The notes under the pieces: model-generated
Told to the model about the DNA's origin: nothing
The model's database searches: none
The model's input: only the letters and a program-made list of their open reading frames with translations
Source of the DNA: Streptomyces sp. ISL-43
GTDB lineage: Bacteria > Actinomycetota > Actinomycetes > Streptomycetales > Streptomycetaceae
Reading direction: 5' to 3'
NCBI RefSeq assembly: GCF_018614195.1
Contig: NZ_JAGGOT010000013.1
Span: 388,782-452,781 of the forward strand
DNA length: 64,000 bases
Shown here: piece by piece, positions 63,520 to 64,000 of the stretch
Position numbering within the stretch: position 1 is the first letter of the stretch
Layout: each line of letters opens with the position of its first letter
Position numbers and translations under genes: made by a program

Positions 63520-63681
63520 GGGGGGCCTCCCAGGGGTGGGGCTTCTTCGTGTCGCCGTCACAACCTGTCCTGGACGGCTTACTTTGAGAAGGGTAAGTCA
63601 TGAGACGTCCCGGTTCCGCCCGAACTGCACCTCTTGTACAGAGGTCAGGCAGGAGGTCCCGAGGGGGTCGGGTGACAACCT

Positions 63682-63696
63682 AGTGGACTAGACCAT
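63682..63696 (-). promoter_or_regulatory. DasR operator (dre) for crr-ptsI
   Basis: On the minus strand ATGGTCTAGTCCACT matches the dre core TGGTCTAGACCA with one change. It lies about 163 nt upstream of crr. DasR, the GlcNAc-responsive GntR repressor, is known to control crr-ptsI. Confidence 0.8.
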
Positions 63697-63719
63697 ACGC
63701 CTGAATCGATTTGCCTGGG

Positions 63720-64000
63720 CACTGGCGGACCTGTACTGTCGTGACTCCCGCCAGGAAGCCCCGCGTGAACATCTCGCGAACGGCTGATGGACGGGCATCC
63801 TCCTCTTTCACTACCGATCTTGACCCTGACGCTTTTCTGCGCGCCTATTCGGCAAACGGAGAGTGGTCAGGGAGACGGAAAAGGACTGATAGAGTCGGAA
63901 CCGCCGGAAAGGGAAACGCGAAAGCGAAGAACCGGAAGGCGGAAAACAAGCGAGACCGGCTCTGATAGAGTCGGAAACGCAAGAACGAAGGAAGCGCCCG
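63720..64000 (+). promoter_or_regulatory. rRNA operon promoter/leader region
   Basis: The stretch contains two copies of CTGATAGAGTCGGAA (63886-63900 and 63962-63976), 76 bp apart, each followed by GGAAAC-rich sequence and the end AAGGAAGCGCCCG. This is the style of Streptomyces 16S leader and multiple-promoter regions. TTGACC at 63820 could be a -35. The 16S gene would lie just beyond the window. Confidence 0.78.

Overview
The window is chromosomal DNA from a high-GC Gram-positive bacterium, almost certainly Streptomyces. The evidence is very high GC at third codon positions, frequent GTG and TTG starts, many ATGA/GTGA 4-nt gene overlaps, a cvnABCD conservon, rbpA with a sigma-R type promoter, a two-gene crr-ptsI locus with a DasR-like operator, DUF6230/DUF6114 proteins and an SPW-repeat protein. 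From memory, not checked, the gene order matches the S. coelicolor core segment from about SCO1443 (riboflavin synthase) to SCO1390 (crr). I see no insertion sequence, prophage, CRISPR array, tRNA or complete rRNA gene, so this is mostly conserved core chromosome with some poorly studied modules.

Layout. 1-3342: riboflavin operon (end of ribD, ribE, ribM transporter, ribBA, ribH). 3378-5170: hisE, hisG and a small PH-domain membrane protein. 5370-7837: two overlapping CNNM/CorC-type membrane genes. 7864-9816 (minus): TPR plus CbxX/EccA-like AAA ATPase. 10205-12969: a uridine-kinase-like P-loop protein, a secreted C39-like cysteine peptidase and an SPW protein. 13037-15542 (minus): DUF6230, DUF6114 and a membrane protein, divergent from a TetR regulator. 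16547-23820: acyl-CoA dehydrogenase, a CrtC/AttH-like protein with an APH-fold kinase, an Lrp regulator and a YtcJ-type amidohydrolase. 24126-28638: ppm1 (protein O-mannosylation), fxsA, rbpA, an Atg22-like MFS protein and a glycerophosphodiesterase. 28852-34759: MocR regulator, a degenerate FtsK/TraB-like P-loop protein with a 64-aa membrane partner, an ankyrin protein, a 22-codon ORF and a HEAT-repeat protein. 34809-37101 (minus): pxpABC 5-oxoprolinase.

37220-44616 is the most interesting part. A tightly packed operon encodes a 1555-aa SMC/MukB-like ATPase (GGGKS Walker A, long coiled coil, SGGQ signature) preceded by a kleisin/MukF-like and a KITE/MukE-like protein. This is the layout of MksBEF/Wadjet condensin-like systems, but no JetD-type nuclease follows. 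The expected Walker B glutamate is asparagine, and a tiny ORF made largely of 15-bp repeats is wedged in by 4-nt overlaps on both sides. 45396-49968 is a complete conservon: sensor-kinase-like CvnA, roadblock CvnB, DUF742 CvnC and GTPase CvnD.

50258-63519 holds an SCP-x thiolase with its OB-fold partner behind a TetR-type operator, an Mpo1-like protein, a VanX-like dipeptidase, a NUDIX hydrolase, a secreted M1 metallopeptidase, a GH31 glycosidase, acetoacetyl-CoA synthetase, a conserved unknown protein, and the general PTS genes ptsI and crr. The last roughly 280 bases look like the promoter and leader of an rRNA operon whose 16S gene lies just beyond the window. The genes fall into independent housekeeping modules (cofactor and amino-acid biosynthesis, lipid/CoA metabolism, envelope, sugar transport, regulation). 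Convergent units are usually separated by strong GC-rich hairpins, and several genes appear to be leaderless (TANNNT box 6 nt before the start codon).
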